Source of the DNA: Raineyella sp044508675
GTDB taxonomy: Bacteria > Actinomycetota > Actinomycetes > Propionibacteriales > Propionibacteriaceae
Length of the DNA stretch: 64,000 nucleotides
Direction of reading: 5' to 3'
NCBI GenBank assembly: GCA_044508675.1
Contig: JBIQHF010000009.1
Location: 1-64,000, forward strand
The stretch's first letter is position 1, and each line of letters opens with the position of its first letter. The notes below the pieces were generated by a model. It saw nothing but the letters and a program-made list of their open reading frames with translations. It had not been told where the DNA came from and did not search any database. Positions 61,084 through 64,000 of this stretch are shown here, piece by piece. The position numbers were made by a program, and so were the translations under genes.

Positions 61084-61476
61084 TCAACCGTCGGAAGGAC
61101 CACCGCGTCGCAACGCGGCGTCCAGAGCCAACGGGTCGAGGCGCCAGGTGGCGAACTCGACGCCGTCGACGAACACCACCGGCACCAGGTCGCCGTAGCG
61201 GGAGACCAAAGCGGCATCCTCGTCGACGTCACGTACGACGTACGCCTCGCCCCGGGCAGCACAGACCTGCTCGACCTGGCCCACCACGTCCTCGCACAGG
61301 TGGCAGCCCACCCTGCTGAGGACGACGACGCGGGGCGAGTCCTCGGGGTCGCGGGGCGAGTCCTCGGGGTCACCCGGGGTGCGTCGTGCACCCCACCGCG
61401 GGATCCATGAGAAGGACACGAGTGAGAAAGAGACTGACTGTGGCGATCGACCCGGGCCGGCGCCCGGGCCGATCAC
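61084..61476 (-). CDS. Glutaredoxin-like (DUF836) protein
   Basis: The thioredoxin-fold part, from RVVVLSRVGCHLCEDVV to VPVVFVDGVEFATW, has a CxxC active site and cis-Pro. The family is about 80-100 aa; here the open frame gives up to 130 aa with a low-complexity N-terminus containing a duplicated PEDSPRD unit. The start is uncertain: GTG at 61476 or GTG at 61419, neither with a good ribosome site. M. tuberculosis has a similar gene just before hemA. Confidence 0.75.
   Translation of the reverse strand: MIGPGAGPGRSPQSVSFSLVSFSWIPRWGARRTPGDPEDSPRDPEDSPRVVVLSRVGCHLCEDVVGQVEQVCAARGEAYVVRDVDEDAALVSRYGDLVPVVFVDGVEFATWRLDPLALDAALRRGGPSDG
61330..61371 (-). repeat. Two tandem 21-bp units in the glutaredoxin-like gene
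   Basis: GCGGGGCGAGTCCTCGGGGTC occurs at 61330-61350 and again at 61351-61371, an exact in-frame duplication of seven codons. Confidence 0.9.
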
Positions 61477-61503
61477 GTCACCGGCCCCGCAGGGGGCCGA
61501 GCG

Positions 61504-61605
61504 TCACTTGCCGGCGCGACGACGCTGGATGCGCGTCTTCTTGAGCAGCTTGCGGTGCTTCTTCTTCGCCATGCGCTTGCGACGCTTCTTGATGACAGAA
61601 CCCAC
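61504..61605 (-). CDS. Small ribosomal protein bS22 (AURKAIP1/COX24 family)
   Basis: A 33-codon gene from GTG 61605 encodes GSVIKKRRKRMAKKKHRK and ends RRRAGK. This very basic peptide is almost the same as mycobacterial bS22, which binds the 30S subunit. AGAGG lies 8 nt before the start. It stands between the glutaredoxin-like gene and proC, as in mycobacteria. Confidence 0.93.
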   Translation of the reverse strand: MGSVIKKRRKRMAKKKHRKLLKKTRIQRRRAGK

Positions 61606-61763
61606 GGATGGACCTCTCGATCGCCGGGCGCAACGGGCCCGGAGGATATGGACGAGCCCTGACCCCGCTGGTCACGGCCGGCGACCCTCGGGGGGTCGCA
61701 ACCTCGTCATCCTATCCCGGCAGCCCGTCGTTGGCGAAACCATTCGGGCCCAGGGAACCGTGA

Positions 61764-62615
61764 CTAGGCGCCCAGACCGGCGCTCCGGGCACTGGAGGCA
61801 CGTACTGCAGCGGCCATCGCGGCCCGCACGCCGTGCTGTTCGAGGGCGGACAGACCGGCTGCCGTGGTCCCTCCCGGCGAGGTCACCGCCTCCCGCAGCA
61901 GGGCCGGGTGGGCACCGGGCTGCTGCGCCATCCCGGCGGCGCCGCGCACGGTCTGGACCGCCAGGTCACGGGCCACGGCACGGCCCAGGCCCTGCTCGAC
62001 ACCCGCCTCGATCAGCGCCTCCAGCACCAGGAAGACGTACGCCGGGCCGGATCCCGACAACCCGGTCACCGCATCCATCTGCTTCTCCGGCACCTGGACC
62101 ACCGCACCGGTCCCGGCCAGCAGCCACATCACCCGGGTCAGGTCCTCGGGTCCGGCGGTCCGGCCGGCGCAGATCGCGGTCGCCCCCTCGCCGATCCGGG
62201 CGGGCGTGTTCGGCATACCACGGACCACCCGGACCCCGGCGGGCACCATCGACTCCAAGGTCTCGGTCGACAGGCCGGCGCAGACCGAAACGAGCAGGGC
62301 CGATTCCTGCCAGGCGTCGGCCACGCCCTCCAGCGCCGCGGACGCGTCCTGCGGCTTGACGGCCAGCACGACCACATCGGCGCCGCGCACTGCCTCCGCC
62401 GGGTCCTCGACTGCCCGCAGGTCCCGGCCGCCCACCCCGAAGCCCTCGGCGAGCAGTTCGGCCCGCCGATCGGGGTGGCGCTCGGCCACCACGACGCGGA
62501 CCACCAACGGGTCATCGATGGTGGCGATGGCCGCGAAGAGAGCGCCGCCCATCACACCGCCCCCGATCACGGCGACGGTGAGTGCGGAGAGGGCGGCGGG
62601 GTTCTGGGTGTCCAT
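61764..62615 (-). CDS. proC: Pyrroline-5-carboxylate reductase
   Basis: ProC makes proline from pyrroline-5-carboxylate with NAD(P)H. The 283-aa product has the Rossmann loop VIGGGVMGGAL, VVLAVKPQD and the C-terminal TGLSGSGPAYVFL. The ATG at 62615 follows GGGAGGAC; a longer frame to 62783 was rejected. Confidence 0.96.
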   Translation of the reverse strand: MDTQNPAALSALTVAVIGGGVMGGALFAAIATIDDPLVVRVVVAERHPDRRAELLAEGFGVGGRDLRAVEDPAEAVRGADVVVLAVKPQDASAALEGVADAWQESALLVSVCAGLSTETLESMVPAGVRVVRGMPNTPARIGEGATAICAGRTAGPEDLTRVMWLLAGTGAVVQVPEKQMDAVTGLSGSGPAYVFLVLEALIEAGVEQGLGRAVARDLAVQTVRGAAGMAQQPGAHPALLREAVTSPGGTTAAGLSALEQHGVRAAMAAAVRASSARSAGLGA

Positions 62616-62737
62616 CTGGAGTCCTCCCGGGTAGGTGCGAGTGCTGGGTGGGCGAGGTGGGACCGGCCGGCGCTCCTCGCTGGGCGACGATGCCGGCCAA
62701 GCCACCGAGCAGAACGTGGGCCCCAGGAGAAACGTAC

Positions 62738-62770
62738 GCCGATGCCCAGCCGGTCGGGCAGGGCATCGGC
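62738..62770 (-). terminator. Terminator of asd
   Basis: A 10-bp perfect stem (62738-62747 with 62761-62770) closes a 13-nt loop. On the minus strand GTACGTTTCTCC follows. Confidence 0.6.
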
Positions 62771-62798
62771 GCACCGGGTCCACTTGGGCCGGACAGCC

Positions 62799-63830
62799 TC
62801 AGAGTCGCGCGGCCACCAGTTCGGCGATCTGCACCGCATTGAGCGCGGCGCCCTTGCGCAGGTTGTCGTTGGCGACGAAGAAGGTCAGGCCCTTGCCCTC
62901 CGGCGCGGACTGGTCGACCCGGATCCGGCCGACGTACGACGGATCCTTGCCGGCCGCGTCGAGCGGGGTCGGGACCTCCATCAGCTCCACACCGGCGGCC
63001 GTCCGCAGCACCTCGGTGGCCTGCTCGGGGGTGATGTCCCGCTCGAACTCGGCGTTGATGGCCAGGGAGTGCCCGCTGAACACGGGGACCCGGACGCAGG
63101 TGCCGGCAACCCGCAGGCCCGGCAGGTGCAGGATCTTGCGCGACTCGTTGCGCAGCTTCTGCTCCTCGTCGGTCTCGCCCGACCCGTCGTCGACCAGGCT
63201 GCCGGCCATCGGCAGGGCGTTGAACGCGATCGGCTTGACGTACGGCCCGTACATGCCCGGGTCGATGCCGGCGGCGGAGCCGTCCAGGGCGAGCGCGCGC
63301 GGGTCTCTGACCGCGGCGGTCTGCTCGGCCAGCGCCCGGACGCCGGCGACACCGGAGCCGGAGGTGGCCTGGTAGGTCGCAATGACCAGCCGGCGGAGCC
63401 CGGCCAGGTCATGCAGCGGCTTCAGGATCGGCATCGCCGCCATGGTGGTGCAGTTCGGGTTGGCGATGATGCCCTTGGGCGGGTTGACCGTGTCCTCCGG
63501 GTTGACCTCGGAGACCACCAGCGGGACCTCGGGGTCCATCCGCCAGCCGGACGAATTGTCGACGACGACGGCCCCGGCCGCCGCGACCTTGGGCGCGTAG
63601 GCCAGGGACATGGTCTTGCCGGCGGAGAAGATCGCGATATCGAGACCGGCGAAGTCGGCCGTCTCGGTGTCCTCCACCGTCACCTCCCCGTCGCGCCACG
63701 GCAGCTTGGAGCCGGCCGAGCGGGACGAGGCGAAGAAACGGATGTCATCGACAGGGAATCCACGCTCGACCAGCAACGACCGCATGACGCGGCCGACCTG
63801 GCCCGTGGCCCCGAATACTCCAACGCGCAT
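62799..63830 (-). CDS. asd: Aspartate-semialdehyde dehydrogenase
   Basis: Asd leads from aspartyl phosphate to lysine, threonine, methionine and diaminopimelate. The 343-aa product has the NADP loop VGVFGATGQVG, the catalytic Cys in IIANPNCTTMA, and the active-site His in FSGHSLAINAEF. The ATG at 63830 fits the leaderless rule; an upstream in-frame start at 63968 would add a meaningless leader. Confidence 0.96.
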   Translation of the reverse strand: MRVGVFGATGQVGRVMRSLLVERGFPVDDIRFFASSRSAGSKLPWRDGEVTVEDTETADFAGLDIAIFSAGKTMSLAYAPKVAAAGAVVVDNSSGWRMDPEVPLVVSEVNPEDTVNPPKGIIANPNCTTMAAMPILKPLHDLAGLRRLVIATYQATSGSGVAGVRALAEQTAAVRDPRALALDGSAAGIDPGMYGPYVKPIAFNALPMAGSLVDDGSGETDEEQKLRNESRKILHLPGLRVAGTCVRVPVFSGHSLAINAEFERDITPEQATEVLRTAAGVELMEVPTPLDAAGKDPSYVGRIRVDQSAPEGKGLTFFVANDNLRKGAALNAVQIAELVAARL

Positions 63831-63842
63831 GCGCACAGCGTA
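63831..63842 (-). promoter_or_regulatory. Leaderless promoter -10 of asd
   Basis: TACGCT (63842-63837), 6 nt, then ATG at 63830. Confidence 0.5.
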
Positions 63843-63938
63843 CGTCAGCACGTCGACCGCTCCCGCGACGTACGAATCGCGGGTCGAGACGTCAGTCCCA
63901 AATACCAAGACCCGGGTTCCGACACGCCGACAAATTTT

Positions 63939-63986
63939 ACGGGTATTCCTACGGGTTTGTTGCAGCAAACCACGGGTACCGGGGGT
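63939..63986. repeat. ACGGGT repeats and GGTTTG palindrome near right edge
   Basis: Three ACGGGT copies surround the inverted repeat GGTTTG-N6-CAAACC. The region upstream of asd holds no gene; the element may belong to a gene beyond the edge. Confidence 0.35.
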
Positions 63987-64000
63987 ACCTAGGTCGTAGC

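Noticed and set aside
62616..62798. Small gene between asd and proC
   Set aside because: Short frames exist, but the stretch is explained by the asd terminator hairpin and the proC ribosome site.

Overview
The window is GC-rich actinobacterial chromosome, most likely from the Propionibacteriaceae. The best clue is the biotin transcarboxylase operon at 11036-14816 (5S, 12S and 1.3S subunits of methylmalonyl-CoA carboxyltransferase), the signature enzyme of propionic fermentation. Mycothiol genes (mshD, mtr), CarD, SenX3-RegX3, GlnR, GPP34 and bS22 also point to actinobacteria. I see no rRNA, tRNA, CRISPR array, integrase or insertion sequence.

Layout. 1-6294: the 5' part of an HTH/methylase-like gene, a lipoprotein, glyA, the carD-ispD-ispF cluster and a lipoprotein divergent from carD. 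6385-10989: senX3-regX3, phoU, gpmA and an SDR. 11036-14816: transcarboxylase operon. 14987-19748: GTPase, typA and a secreted LGFP-repeat L,D-transpeptidase. 19808-23120: a GH65 phosphorylase with its beta-phosphoglucomutase. 23202-28269: ygfZ, a nitrobindin-like gene, dtd, moaD, glnR, mshD and mutT1. 28338-32814: pstSCAB. 32829-37116: a DUF2510 protein, NagZ/LpqI, mycothione reductase and GPP34. 37134-43175: cytochrome c biogenesis genes and hemL. 43176-55074: a copper-handling island. 55075-60964: hemB-hemD-hemC-hemA-rex. 61084-63830: a glutaredoxin-like gene, bS22, proC and asd.

The copper island lies inside the tetrapyrrole/cytochrome block, between hemL and hemB. It holds an HMA protein, two YHS-type proteins, a fused mutase-GH65 phosphorylase, a two-component system, Met/Trp-rich SHOCT membrane proteins, CsoR, and an unusual cupredoxin-P1B ATPase-YHS fusion. 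Six intergenic sites share CTTSAC/CTTYAC direct repeats, five of them pairs spaced by 11 bp; I propose they bind the island's own OmpR-family regulator. Two of the promoters also carry a CsoR-type palindrome just downstream of the -10.

Two other regulatory patterns stand out. GTTCAYY repeats with 11-bp spacing (PHO boxes) precede senX3/phoU and pstS, tying the phosphate system together across 20 kb. At least twelve genes begin exactly 6-7 nt after a TANNNT-like -10 hexamer with no Shine-Dalgarno sequence, the signature of leaderless mRNAs, and this rule changes two start calls (senX3 and the mutase).
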